A stretch of 64,000 nt of DNA from assembly GCA_948329865.1 (NCBI GenBank), contig OX415251.1, forward strand, positions 25,405,252 through 25,469,251, given 5' to 3'. This document shows positions 32,493 through 44,832 of this stretch, in pieces. The stretch comes from Linaria vulgaris (lineage: Eukaryota; Streptophyta; Magnoliopsida; Lamiales; Plantaginaceae). The notes beneath the pieces were generated by a model. That model was not told the origin of the DNA, did no database searches, and was given only the letters and a program-made list of their open reading frames with translations. The first letter of the stretch is position 1. Every line of letters begins with the position of its first letter. Both the position numbers and the translations under genes were made by a program.

Positions 32493-35400
32493 ATGGAAAA
32501 TTCAACGTCGGACACGATGATGCAATTGACGCCTACTAATTACAATATGTGGAAGCCTCGCATAGAGGATTTGCTAAATTTGAAGGATTTAGCTAGGCCA
32601 ATCGAAAATAAAGGTGCCAAACCCGAGAAGACGAGTGATGACGATTGGAAAAAGTTGAACAAGAAGACTTTTGCTCAGATTCGCCAGTGGATTGACAATA
32701 GTATGTTCCATCATGTCGCACAGGAAACGAGTGCCCACACATTGTGGGATAAGCTTGCTAACATGTATCAGGCAAACACGGCACGTAACAAGAACTTGTT
32801 GATGAGACGTTTAGTAAACCACAAGCTTCGTAGTGGTACGTCTATACCAGAACACACGAGTCAGTTCCAGGACCTCGTGAACCAGCTTGCTGCCGTCGAT
32901 TGGAACCTCAAAGATGAGGAACAAGCGATACTACTTCTAAGTTCCCTACCAGACAGTTGGGAGACTCTTGTTGTCACCCTCAGTAATTCTGCCCCCAATG
33001 GTAAAGTATCTATGCAAATGGTGACATATGCTTTACTTAATGAAGAAGATAGAAGAAAAGAAGTCAGTGCTGATCAATCTTATGCTCTTGTGTCGGAAAT
33101 TAAAGGTAGAGGTGGAGGTAGAGGAAGAGGTCGTGGAAGAGACGGAGGCAGAGGTCGAGGTCAAAATCGTGGTTGATCTCAAGATCGAGGTAGATTTTAG
33201 GAGAGAGGTAAATTTGTTGACAACTCGAGTCGATTCAATGGAAACTATAATTATTGTGGAATTTACGGTCATATGAAGAGGGACTGTCGAAAGCTTTTGA
33301 GGGATCAACCCCACGGCCAAAGCTCCAACAAGGATGAAGGTGAAACCATTGTCACAGTATCATCAGAAATTGCTCTTGTTTCTTATGGAGACGAGACATG
33401 CCTACATATAGGCAATCAAGAAATTGAGTGGGTGATTGACTCTGCAGCTTCATTTCACGCCACTCCACATCGTGATTTGTTTGCTACATACAAGTCAGGG
33501 GACTTTGGTACCGTAAAGATGAGTAACACCAGTTACTCCAGTATAGTTGGTGTTGGTGACGTGCACGTGAAAACCAACATAGGATGTTCTCTTATCCTCA
33601 AGGATGTGCGCTATGTTCTAGATCTCAGGCTTAATATAATCTCAAGACTAGCCCTTGATCGACAGGGTTATGAAAGTAATTTTTAAAATGGCACTTGGAA
33701 GCTGTCGAAAGGTGTGATAGTTGTTGCGATGGGTCATATATGTGGCACGCTATTCAAAACTCATACACAATTATGCCAGTTAAGCCTCAACGCCATGGAA
33801 GAAGAGGCGTCACCAAATCTTTGGCACAAAAGACTTGGGCATATGAGCGAGAAGGGCTTGGCTACACTAGCCAAGATTGATGCTATCAATCTTGATAAGG
33901 ATGTTGCACTAGATCCTTGCGAGCACTGTTTGTTCGGGAAACAATATAGAGTTTCTTTCAGTTCCACATGAAGCAACACTCCGAGTTACTGAGTCTCGTT
34001 CACTCTGATGTGTGTGAACCGATAGAAGAAGAATCTCTCGGTAGAAGCAAATATTTTGTGACCTTTATTGACGATGCTTCACTGAAATTATGGGCCTACT
34101 GTTTAAGATCAAAAGATCAAGTGTTTGATCGCTTCAAAGCATTTCATGTGTTAGTGGAAAGACATACATGGAAGAAGTTGAAGTGCCTTTGCTCAGACAA
34201 TGGAGGCAAATATACTTCTCGAGAATTTGCAGCGTATTGCATTGATCATGGCATTAGGCACGAGAAGATGGTGCCGAGGACCCCACAGCATAATGGTGTT
34301 TCTGAGCGAATGAATCGCACCATTGTTGAGAAAGTTGGTTGCATGCTGAGTATGGCTAAGCTGCCTAAAGCATACTTGGCCGAAGCAGTCCTCACAGCTT
34401 GTTATCTGATAAATAGGACACTGTCAGTTCCTTCGGGTGCAAGGCTTTTGCACATGTGTCGAGGGAACTCAGGCAGAAACTTGATCTTAAGTCAACTCCA
34501 TGCATCTTTATTGGCTATGGTGATCAAGAATTCGGTTACAGATTGTGGGATCCACAGTCCAAGAAAGTTATCCGCAGTAGAGATGTGATTTTCTACGAAA
34601 ATCAATTCTATGACTTTACTCCAGCTGTTCCAGTTCGACAATGTACTAGAGCGCCGGAAGAAGTTACTTCACCACCAGAACCTCATATTGAAAATGAGGA
34701 TGTCCAAGATAATGTAGACGATGCTGACGAGGATGAAGGTGCTGAGCAGGGGGAGCTCTCACCTCCTTTTCAAGAAGATGGTGAACCTCGACGATCTGGA
34801 CGTGTGCTGATACCATCAACAAGGTATCCTGCATCAGAATATATCCTTCTTACAAGTGAGGGGGAGCCAGAAAGTTTCAAAGAAAGCTGGAGGCAAGCCA
34901 TGGCAGAAGAAATGAATTCTTTGCAGAAGAATCAGACTTATGAGCTTGTGAAACTTCCGAAGGGAAAGTGAGCACTAAAGAATAAATGGGTGTTCAAACT
35001 CAAGAAAGATGGTCGTGGGAATATTGTGAAATATAAGGCTAGGCTTGTCATCAAAGGATTCCAACAGAAGAAAGGCATTGAATTTGATGAGATATTTTCA
35101 CCAGTGGTGAAAATGACATCCATACGTGTTATACTTGGGTTAGTTGCCAGTTTGGATCTGGAGCTTGAACAGATGGACGTGAAAACTGCATTCCTTCATG
35201 GTGATCTAGAAGAAAAGACATACATGGAGCAGCCAAAAGGTTTTCAAGTCCACGACAAGGAGCATATTGTCTGTAAATTGAAGAAAAGTTTGTATGGTCT
35301 AAAGCAAGCTCCAAGGCAGTGGTACAAGAAGTTTGACTCTTTCATGGCGACTCACCAGTATAACAAGACTACGAAAGACCAATTTGTTTATTTGAAGAAG

Positions 35401-36345
35401 TTCGCTGATGGTAAGTTTATCATCCTTTTACTCTATGTCGATGATATGTTGATAGTTGGCCAGGATGCAGCGCTAATCAACAACTTGAAGAAAGATTTGT
35501 CCAATTTCTTTGATATGAAAGACTTGGGTGCAGCACAACAGATTCTCGGCATGAAGATTACGCGAGACAGGAAAACGAGAAAGTTGTACTTATCTCCAGA
35601 AAATTATGTTGAACGGGTGCTCAAAAGGTTCAACATGGGTAAAGCAAAGCCTATTTCGACTCCGCTCGCAAATCACTTCAAGTTAAGCAAGAGACGGTGT
35701 CCTTCTACGATGAAGAAGAAGGTAGAAATGGAGGCGATACAATATTCTTCGGCAGTGGGAAGTCTGATGTACGCAATGGTGTGTACTAGGCCAAATATTG
35801 CTCATGCAGTTGGTATTGTTAGCAAATATCTATCAAATCCAGGGAAAGAGCATTGGGAGGCGGTCAAGTGGATTCTTCGGTACACAGATGCCGACATGGC
35901 AGGAGATCTTGATAGTAGAAAATCTACATCAAGTTACATATTCACTTACGCATGGGGAGCTGTTTCGTGGCAGTCCAAGCTGCAAAAGTGCATTGCTTTA
36001 TCCACCACTGAAGCCGAGTACATTGTTGTAGCGGAAGCAGGGAAAGAGTTATTATGGATAAAGCGCTTTCTTCAAGAACTGGGCTTTAAACAAAATGAGT
36101 ACATTATTCACTGCGATAGTCAAAGTGCTCTAGACTTGAGCAAGAATGCAATGTATCATTCTCGAACAAAACATATCGACATTCGGTATCACTGGATATG
36201 CAAAGTGATGGAGCAACAACTGTTAAAGCTGGTTAAGATTCACACAAGCAAGAATCCTGCAGACATGCTAACGAAGGCGGTGACACGAGAGAAACTTGGT
36301 CTGTGTACGAACATAGTTGGGCTAGAGGGGGAGATTTGTAGATGA
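32493..36345 (+). pseudogene. Tork gag-pol polyprotein, multiply broken
   Basis: The ATG at 32493 (MENSTSDTMMQLTPTNY) fits the family start. Gag is open to a TGA at 33174-33176, followed by TAG at 33198-33200; the zinc knuckle has lost its first Cys (YCGIYGHMKRDC). Protease WVIDSAASFHATP is present; TAA at 33684-33686. A frameshift near 33970 leads to integrase with FIDDAS, SDNGGKY and GVSERMNR (all three acidic residues kept). A deletion near 34435 shifts the frame again; TGA at 34969-34971. RT (34990-36345) has QMDVKTAFLHG and YVDDMLIVG. About 25 codons are missing between WILRY and TDADMAGDLD in RNase H (near 35880). At least two stops look like CGA to TGA, as expected from decay of methylated CpG. 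Confidence 0.9.
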
Positions 36346-36711
36346 GGTCCGTCTTTTTCAGCCTCCTACCGACACACCCCTTCAAGCCTCCAAAAGCCAC
36401 CCCTTGAAGACTTGGACAGCCACCAAAAGCCACCCCTTCAAGACACCAAAAGCCATCCGTTCAAGACTTGAACAACCACCCATTCAAGACTTGAACAACC
36501 AAGCTACTCCTACTCAATTGCCTATAAATGTAGCTTCATTTGATCAGGAATAAAACACACTAAAAAAAGAGAGAAACACCGAGAAAAAAAGGAGAACTCA
36601 GTAGAGTTCAAAGGTGAGATTCGAGGGTTGGTTTTTTTGTAATAGTCGAGTGTGAGAGCTCCTATTGTAACACGTTCGTATTGTTGAATGAATAATTTTC
36701 CAACTCCAACA
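36337..36711 (+). repeat. Tork 3' LTR
   Basis: 375 bases, preceded by polypurine run AGAGGGGGAGATT (about 36324-36336). It is followed directly by GAATC, the target duplication. It carries the same CACCCCTTCAAG repeats and TATA-like CCTATAAATG near 36520 as the 5' LTR. Confidence 0.88.
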
Positions 36712-37520
36712 GAATCAACAACATAAACCTTTTAGGATTTCAGCCCCTGTTTCTTTTTGTTCGCACCGGCCGGAGAATCTTTACGTTAGAGAAGCAAGAA
36801 AGTAATTCCCCACTTAGCATATCAGTAGAGGAAGAATGAGGTTTATTTGTGCAATGGGTTCGAACACATCACATGAGGAATTAGTTCGCACTTTTCATCA
36901 GTCGTCAACTTCTGTTGTTTTTTTTTTTGGTGTTGATTTCTTGGCTGACTTTCTCTTCTTTTGTGTAACAGGGCATCGCCCTACCAGAAGTTCCAAAAGA
37001 AAAATATATGCCTTCCTTCGTTAAATTTTAAAGCTTTGCCTGGTATAAATCCCTTACTTTTCTTTTTTGTTATCAAACTCTGCAACATGTATGATTTTTT
37101 TTATTTACCTTTTGACAGTTGCGGGTCGTGAGAAATTTGCTGAGTCACTTTTTGCTTATCACTTTTTTTTCAGCAGCAGGTTTTTTGAATTGAAAAGAAG
37201 AGTGCTCCCACTACAATTGCAAAAACGAACCACAGATTTCTCGTATTATTATTTCTCACCCAATATTTTTTTTATTTGGATGTCCTTTCCCTTTTGTTTT
37301 TGCTTTCTCTTGCTGACCACCCCTTTTTTCTTTGATATTTGTTCGCAGGTTGTAGCAGTTTTTTGGACTGAAAGAGAAAGACTTGCCTCGTTCAACGTGA
37401 AAGAGACATATTCTTTGGGTATATATTTTTTTATTCTTCTTTTCTCTGCATTCTCCTTTTTTGATTATTTGCTCTATTCTTCCCCGTCAATTGCTAACTT
37501 GTCTCTTGTCGTTTCAAGAA
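36712..37520 (+). other. Upstream region of the second PMD ORF
   Basis: T- and C-rich sequence with no clear gene. The last part, TTGCTAACTTGTCTC... to GAAAGGCTCTTCC, is homologous to the complement of 24830-24890, the start region of the antisense ORF in the first Gypsy copy, which here lacks a short segment present there. It probably holds the promoter and leader of the PMD ORF. Confidence 0.5.
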
Positions 37521-40227
37521 AGGCTCTTCCTCATCTGGTACCGAGAATTTGATCATCATTGACGACGACAACCGATCAACTAGGCGAGACACAATCTTGA
37601 AGGTGGGCACTCCAATTGATGGATATTATGCGAGCATGTGGCCATCATTGACGAACAACGGTCAATTGAAGGAGTGGACTTAAGAATATCCCCGGTCTTC
37701 AAGTAGATCCTCCCGTCTGTTGGTGCTCCGTGCCACGCATCACCAACCATCAAGCTACTACACGCCTCTTTCAACTTTGGGACAACACATCATGCAAGGC
37801 GACGCCGCGTGGACAGGCCCCTCTCTTCACATTCCTGGCGACGTTCGTTTCCTTTTTGGATATTGGGAGTGGACAAAAGACATCCTTGTTCGGTGCAGGA
37901 CAACACTTCAATCCATAAAGATATACAACTCGGTCTACGCATCTCTTTTCACGTACGAGTGCAACTTAGAAATCATTAAAGTCTTATGCGAAGCATGGCC
38001 ACCTTCAACAAACACTCTCCTCACCTCACTCAGCGAGCTGTCAATCTCATTATGGGACTTGGAATTCCGTAGCGGTCTACCATTGCACGGGTTCATGTAC
38101 GATGAGGTCGTGCCCAGTGAGAGACAGCTATGCGGAAGAGACGCAAAAGGAGATCTCTACATTCTACGATCATGCAAAGGCTTGTTCCACGCATTCCACG
38201 TGCTTCGAGCAGATGTCGGCGGTGATGATTCTCAAGTGTCAATCAAGGAGTGGATCAACTTTTGGTCAAAGAAGGATGTCAAATACAAAAACAACATCCA
38301 CCTCGCAAAGAGTGAAAGATAACAAAGAATGCGCGCTGGCCCATGTCAACGCACAGCCCTCTTGGCAACCTTGGATCCTATGAGAAATGGTCATCACAAG
38401 AAAAAACGCTATTTTCACGACTTGACGTTAAAGAGAGCTTGAAGGAAGAGACATATTTAGCTGCACACTTAGCATGTTGGTTTGTGCATGTTCGTTATCC
38501 CTGTCAAAGATGTAGGCTTTATCCGTCCTGGCGTATTCAAGATGGCGAGTTTCATGGTAAATAATGAACACGCGGGCCTCGCAATTCCGATTTTAGCATC
38601 CATCTACAAAGGGCTCAACACAATATCAAGATCTACACAACCTTTTTGCGATCACATCCCTTTTCCAATCCACTTCGTCTATGGATGGGTGGCACAATAC
38701 TTTAAGACTCATTTTACTATATATCAAGGGTTGAGCGGGCCTGGAATGACCTCATATTCTGGAGAAGGTGGCGCAAAGGGTTTTGATCCTAGGGAAGCCC
38801 GCAAGAGGATTCATCAGACAGACTATGCCAATTGGGTATGCAACGTCCCTTCGCATATCAAGGACGTTACACTTGTGGAGAATGACGACATTAATGAGAC
38901 GGAGCGCAATACTTCATCAAATTTCGTTCATGCTACCTTACTTTGAGGCGAGGAAAGACTTTTGACATTTAGCCATACAGTCCACATTGATTTAGTCGAA
39001 AATTTAGATACTATCAAGAAGTCCCAGGCGTACTTCAGCATGACCAACGCGAGGCTACTCTAGCGGAGGGAATTTTGTTATTGGAGGATGAGTACTTCGT
39101 CTAAGTCTTGCTCAAAAGCTTGTGTTCTGGGCGTTCCTATTAGCGCCAAAAGGTCTTGTACGGAGGATTACAAGACATGGTTGGTCAAGATCCATGCGAG
39201 CTACCTCGAGGACAACATTGATTCTTTGCTTTCTCCACGAAAGCCCATGATACTTGGTGGGGTTGAAGAAGTTGCACCTAGTGTTGATAAGCAAGCCATT
39301 TCTACCAAGAATAGCACGCGAGACTCATCACATATTGAGGTGGAAGACTCTTCGAAGAGGAAAAGTACCCCCGAAGAAAGTGGTAGCAGCAACGCCGATC
39401 GCCATTGGAAAAGATCCAAGAGGGACGTAAGTTCTTCAAAGCAAGAGAAGAATGATGCCTCTAGCAAGACCATTCGTACTCTAAATTCAAAATCCACTGA
39501 AAAGGTTGGTTGAACTTTGCTTGATCTTCATTTTGCTTCTCTTTCTAAGTTCTCGTGCTTATCTGTCGCAGTTGGAGGAAGAAACTATCTCCATTGGTGA
39601 TGAACAACATGTCCGAGCGAGGAAACACAAGCCTCATATTCCCACTACTCCGGTTTTTGATAGTAGGTGTTTTCTAAGCGACTATGACAATGAGTACGCC
39701 ACTGGTTTGTGGGAGCGACTAAGCAAGAGGATTTCACATGCCCCCATTGAAGCCGTTTCTTCTATGAAGGATGAATTTCAAGTTCTTCTTGTCTCACTTA
39801 AGACGAAGGGCATAAACATCTCTCCTTTGGAAGCTATATTGGAACCTTTAGTCGAGAAAGCTGCTACTTTTGACAAGGCGAACTCCACATCCATTGAGCC
39901 AGTCGAGGTGCAACGTGGTGAAGTTGAAGACCATATCTGAGGAGCCAGAAAAGGAAGGACAAAGAAGCAATCCACATCCAATATACCAAATATGAGCTTC
40001 AAAACGTCACAAAGAGGTTGCAAGGCTTGAAGAAGAAGCAAAAGAAGCTCAACTCTTCCTTGAAACGCCAAGAAGAATTGTTTAGCGCTGCCGAGGGTGA
40101 CATCTCCACCTTTGAAGAAGAACTGAGGGTACTTAAGGACCAGATTAACAATGAAGACTTGGTCACTTTGAGAGCGGAGTTGGAAGCCGCGCAACGCGAG
40201 TTGAGGGATGCGAGACCATTTGCTTGA
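37521..40227 (+). pseudogene. Second PMD antisense ORF (reverse Gypsy copy)
   Basis: This matches 22159-24840 in order and content. From 37720: TPLSTLGQHIMQGDAAW, LQSIKIYNSVYASLF, LSELSISLWDLEFRSGLP, FWSKKDVKYK; then 38482-38946: VKDVGFIRPGVFKMASFMVN and the FPIHFVYGW segment; then the basic linker MSTSSKSCSKACVLGVP (39088); then the coiled coil (39506-40227, TEDYKTWL upstream; QGLKKKQKKLNSSLKRQ near the end). Frames change near 37720, 38330, 38840, 39500 and at a TGA at 39938-39940. Several are at positions also broken in the other copy, so some may be introns. The strand is opposite to gag/pol, as in copy 1. Confidence 0.75.
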
Positions 40228-41348
40228 GTCTTTTGTTCTTTTCTTTATTTGTTTGATTTATTTTGTTTTGCTTTTTCTTTGGACTCATAGTATCACCGAA
40301 CTTTGAGATTTAACAAGAGACTTGCCTTTATTTATCTCGCTTTGAGTTATTCTTTCGTATTTGGCATCATCTTTATTTTCTATGAGCAATGTATCATAAT
40401 GCAACAAGACCAACTTAAGCAAATTTCATGATTAAACTTAGAAAACTTCTAAGCTGTCTATGTACCTTAATAAAATGATCAAGTCATAACATAGTTCAAA
40501 AGAAATCAAGATTGATTTTGCGGGGGGGGGGGGGGGGGGGGTTGCCGTACACAGTTTATATTCATGCGGGCTAGGAGTATTCATTCTTTAACCACTTTGA
40601 ACAAATAGGGTATTTAAAATTTAACCACATAAAATATCTTTAGTGGGGTAAGTTATCATTTTAACCACATAATTTACCATTGGTGGTTGCCATTCACAGT
40701 TTATACTCATGCGGGCCAGGAGTATCCATTTATTAATCACTTCGGACAAAGTGAGTGTCATTCAAATTTTATACTCATGTGGGCTAGGAGTGTCATTCAA
40801 ATTTTATCCATTTATTAATCACTTCGGCGGTTTGGGCCAACAAATTTTCAAAAAAACGCTGTTTTCCATACTTAATTTGAGTTTGAAACAAAACGAGCAT
40901 GCATTCGAGAATTTCTTGCATAGTATTTCGTCCGATGCTAAATTCCATTTCTAGCTTTTAGTGTCACATATTGTTGTTCTTGTATTAAATTTTGTGGTAC
41001 GTTTGGCCAACATTTAAAAATCCAAAACATTCTTTTAGTTTGTATTAAATGCATAGTTTGTTGGATTGTTTATTATATTGTTGGATAGCTCAATGGTTTC
41101 CACTACTTTCCAAGAACTTGTTTTGTTGTGATAACCATATTCTTATATTTCTTATAATATAACAAAATATTAGTGACTTCAAATATTTCTCACAATCTTA
41201 TAATTTTTTTATACAATTAATTTTTATTATTATATATTTTATTGAATGTTGACTTTAGTCAATAAACCGGTCCACCCAGTGGTCCGACCGGTCCGGCCTG
41301 TTGACCCTCTACCCGGTAGCCTCACCAGGTCGCTCACCCGGCCGGGTT
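40228..41348. other. Gypsy spacer, poly-G run and hAT-like fragment
   Basis: 40228-40840 is the reverse of the 21594-22158 spacer. A run of about 22 G lies at 40522-40542 where the other copy has a few C. 40840-41345 is foreign to the other copy; its right end (CCGGTCCGGCC, CCCGGCCGGGTTTCAGAACACTG) resembles a hAT-like MITE terminus beginning CAGTGTTCTGAAACC on the minus strand. The RT, RNase H and integrase regions expected between spacer and protease are missing. Confidence 0.55.
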
Positions 41349-42890
41349 TCAGAACACTGGGACAACACCATTCTCATGTATCCAAGGTTGTCCAAGAAGC
41401 ATATTATATGAAGTTTTGGCATCTATGACGTAAAATAATGTGCTTGATGACGTATCTCCCATTAACAGCTCCAGTCGTATGATACCTATATCCCTTTGCC
41501 CCCCTTGGTTGAAGCCTGGTATCATTAAGCGACTACTTGTGAGCTCTTCATTTGGTATTCCCATTTCTTTCATCACACGCAAGGGTAATATGTTGACGGC
41601 TGAACCTCCTTCGATCAAGATTCGACTAACCCTTTGCTCACGACTGAATCCAGCTACAAAAAGTGGCCTATTATGGGGCTTCGAACCAAGTAAAAGATCT
41701 TCATCTCCAAAGAAAATTGTTGCCGCACATTGGTTGGTGTTCATGGAATTCTTTAGGCATGATTCATTTGATAAGGAATCTTGTACGTGAGTAACGTTGC
41801 ATGACTTGCCAATGTCTTCTTCACAAAACCAACTTAGTTCCTTCTCTTTGCTTGCTTCATCCTCCAAAGTATCGAGAGAGATTGTTGTAAGATTTGCGGT
41901 CGCCTTATCTTCATCTAGTGTTATCTTGCCTTTACGAGCCAATCGCATAACTTTGTCCTTGAACACGAAGCAGGCTTCAATCGAGTGTCCAAGAAGGCGA
42001 TGATATCTGCAATACTTTGGATCATCTGAACGCCCAGCTTCTTCGGGTCTCTTGATTTCGGGCAATTCAATAAGACCAGATCCAAGTAAGTCGTCAAAAA
42101 TTCCAGGAACATCGAAGTTAAGGAATAGATACTCTTTTGCTTGCATCTCTTTTAGAGTCAACTTCGTTTACTCATTGTCTTGCGAAGAATTCTTCCTTTC
42201 GGATGTCACAAATGACTTATTCCCTTCATTTGCCCTAGTTGAAATCTTAAGAGGTGCGGTAGTCACGGCCATGGAGTCTTTGGATGTTGCCTTAGTAAAG
42301 AACTTTCTCCCTTCCTCGGCTCCGATTAACTTTGTGCTTTTGTAGGGTCACTTATAAGCGGCCCATCAGCTCCACTCACAGTCATGCTCAACTCTATATC
42401 ATGTGCTCTAGTCGCCAACTCTTCAAATGATCTAGGTTGAATACCTTAAAGTATGTACCGAAGTCCCCAATGCATTCCTTGGATGCACATCTCAATGGCC
42501 GAGGTCTCGGATAATCGATCTTTCCAATTAAGGCTCAATTTTCTCCAACGATCGATGTAGTCAACGAAGAGTTCTTCCTTCCATTGACGAGTGCTTATGA
42601 GTTCAACCATGCTGACAATTCTTCGAGTGCTGTAGAAACGGTTGAGGAATTCTTGCTCTAATTGATCCCAACAATCAATGGACTCTGCCTCTAAGTCAAT
42701 GTACCAGTCGAATGCATTCCCTTTGAGTGATCGGGCGAATTGTTTCACCAATTGATCCTGTAAGTCCCCGCATTGTTGCATGTCTCCACGAAGTGAGCAA
42801 CGTGTTGCTTAGGGCTGCCTTTGCCATCAAACTGTTGAAACTTTGGATGGTTGGTATCCACTTGGCAATTTCATAATGTCGATCCTTCTA
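41349..42890 (-). pseudogene. Gag and protease of the reverse Gypsy copy
   Basis: Gag core is at 42446-42890 (QLVKQFARSLKGNAFDWYI, LEQEFLNRFYSTRR, IEMCIQGMHWGL). Gag C-terminus and protease are one open frame at 41349-42161: knuckle-like YCRYHRLLGHSIEAC, then LIEGGSAVNILPLRV and LFYVIDAKTSYNMLLGQPW. The catalytic Asp of the protease is Glu. Gag is cut at 42890, where sequence homologous to about 28183 stops and the duplicated flank block begins. Confidence 0.8.
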
Positions 42891-43453
42891 GTGTAGAATT
42901 ATTTGTTACATGAGTGGCTACAACCGTGGCAATAACTGATAAAACTATGACTTGTCGAATGTCGCATATTAACATTTTTTACTCTTAAATTATGGTCACA
43001 ACCCTTAAAAAATTATTTTAGTTTCTATTTATACATATGGCCCCTTCTCCCTCTAATAATCTGTTTTAGGAAAATATGAGAAAATCTAAATTTTAATATG
43101 GTATTGCAGTGTACCCAATTTGTTGTAGGTTTTGTCAACTATCTAACCCACGTGCTACGATTCAAGACTCATTTTCGAGCCATACGTGAAATTTTTTTAT
43201 CCCACATTACTTGGGGAATGATTTTGATTTTTGTTTTTACATACATTGCCCCTAGAACCCTCTCCCTAGAATAAGGCTTTTCAGTGGAAAGTTTAAAGGG
43301 ATCTAAAATTCTAATAATTGTGGATCAAAATTGGATCTATGCATGACATCTAATATGGAAAAGCAAGCAAGGTCTTGAGAAACTGAAGTTTGTAAATTAG
43401 CTATTATGTTAGACTACAAAAACAGATTAATTCTTCTAATTTGATATGGTAAC
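42891..43453. repeat. Flank block of the 1.64 kb direct duplication, second copy
   Basis: It closely matches 29117-29681 by eye with scattered substitutions. The junction with truncated gag is CTTCTAG|TGTAG, with TAG as possible microhomology. No gene is seen. Confidence 0.8.
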
Positions 43454-44527
43454 TGTAGCAACAAGATTTTCTAAGTCTTTAAAATAAAAGACCAAAAAAT
43501 AGTTGACAAATAAAACTTGTGAGTTTGATGAATTTATGGAGTAACAATCTCTTTGATCCTCTGTTTTGATTTTACAAGGACAATGACTTGAACTTTAAAC
43601 AAATCTTGATAGAAAGGTACTTGAATATTTGGCACACGTCGATGCGTGGGCTTGGCAGCTTGATCTCGGATCGAACGGCCTTTTGACTTTGAATTTGATT
43701 TGAAGATTGTTGAAGAACGATATGATCTTCGCCTTCAGTTCTTCGGATATGTGGACTTTGATCTTCTTTAAAAGGGACTTTGATCTTCAAAAAACAGTTT
43801 TTCGAGGGCCTTGCAGCTTGTTCTCGGACCAAACGGACTTTGGGCTTGAAGATCGTTGAAAAATGATATGAACTTGATGTCGAATATGCCGAATTTGTTG
43901 AGGCTCGAACTTCCTTGGCAGAAGTGCGATCTTAAAAAAACAGTTATTTGGTGGAATTGAGGCTTGATGATGGATCAAACAAAGGTTTTCGCGAAGAACC
44001 CTTGAAGATGGATGAACTTGGTGGAGCGAAAAACTGAGAGCTTTTCCCTCTTCAACTTGTGAATATTTGTGTGTGTCTTTTTCTCCAAGAGAGGACCGCT
44101 ATTTATAGTTGTAGGACCTAGAGCCTCCTTGCTTGTGATTGGTTGTTTTTCTTTTCAAGATAAACATGGATTTAATTTGGTTTGCTTATCAAGAAATATC
44201 TAGAATACATCATATTTCCACGTGTAATAATGTGATTAGTTGAAATATATCATCTTTTCCACATGGCCTTGTTTGATTGGTTGAATCACATCATCATTTT
44301 TTCACGTGGCTTTATTTGATTGGTTGCAATTCTCCATCTTTTTCATGTGTCTTTATTTGATTGGCCAACAATATATGTATTAGGAAATTAATTAATTAAT
44401 CTATCAATAATTAGAATTTAATTTAGTAAAATCCCAAATAAAAATAAAAATAATTAATTTAACTTCTAATAATTAATTTGATACTTGTCGAAATTTAATT
44501 GAAGTAGACGAAATTAATCTGTATACA
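43454..44527 (-). repeat. Gypsy LTR copy 4, flanked by GTAAC on both sides
   Basis: 1,074 bases, TGTAGCAAC... on the plus strand to ...CTGTATACA. GTAAC occurs at 43449-43453 and 44528-44532. No primer site or polypurine tract adjoins it, so it has the structure of a solo LTR and defines the LTR ends of this Gypsy family. Confidence 0.85.
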
Positions 44528-44532
44528 GTAAC

Positions 44533-44832
44533 ACAAGAGAAATTATTAAGTGCACCTATTGCCCGATGACATTGTTTTGTTAATATGATTTATTGTGAAA
44601 TATGTGATTACGATGTAGTGCTAGGAATTTATTGCATTGTAATATTAAAAAATCATGTAATCTAAATAACCTCTTGTTGTTCCACATCATCATGTCACGA
44701 TTTTAAGAAATAATTTGTCATACTTGGTTGGGAAGTAAACACCAAGCAAACCAAAAAGCCTGAGAACAATGTAAGCAAAGATATGTCCATGTAACAATAA
44801 TTTGGCTAATTAGTTGAAGAACAATGTGCTAC
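44533..44832. other. Host sequence between Gypsy LTR and CACTA element
   Basis: About 300 AT-rich bases. I see no gene or repeat in it. Confidence 0.4.

Larger units (their letters stand above)
31511..36711 (+). mobile_element. Tork/Tnt1-type Copia element with target duplication GAATC
   Basis: LTRs 31511-31899 and 36337-36711 begin TGTAGA and end CAACA. Direct repeats GAATC flank both outer edges (31506-31510 and 36712-36716), so this is a clean insertion. Primer site TGGTATCAAGAGCC and polypurine run AGAGGGGGAGATT are present. Proteins resemble Tnt1/Tork polyproteins. At least five stops and several deletions show it is dead. Confidence 0.9.
29682..44527 (-). mobile_element. Reverse-oriented Gypsy element of the same Tat/Ogre family, deleted and invaded
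   Basis: Right-to-left order: LTR 43454-44527, a copied flank block (42891-43453) in place of primer site and 5' gag, gag/protease (41349-42890), pol deleted, spacer (40228-41348), PMD ORF on the plus strand (37521-40227), 3' internal sequence interrupted by a Tork element (31511-36711), LTR 29682-30755. GTAAC occurs just outside both outer LTR ends (29677-29681 and 44528-44532). This is consistent with one original insertion followed by rearrangement. Confidence 0.65.

Noticed and set aside
33028..33320. ORFs on both strands with VEVEVEEEV or STSTSTS runs
   Set aside because: They are shadow frames of the Gly/Arg-rich end of Tork gag.
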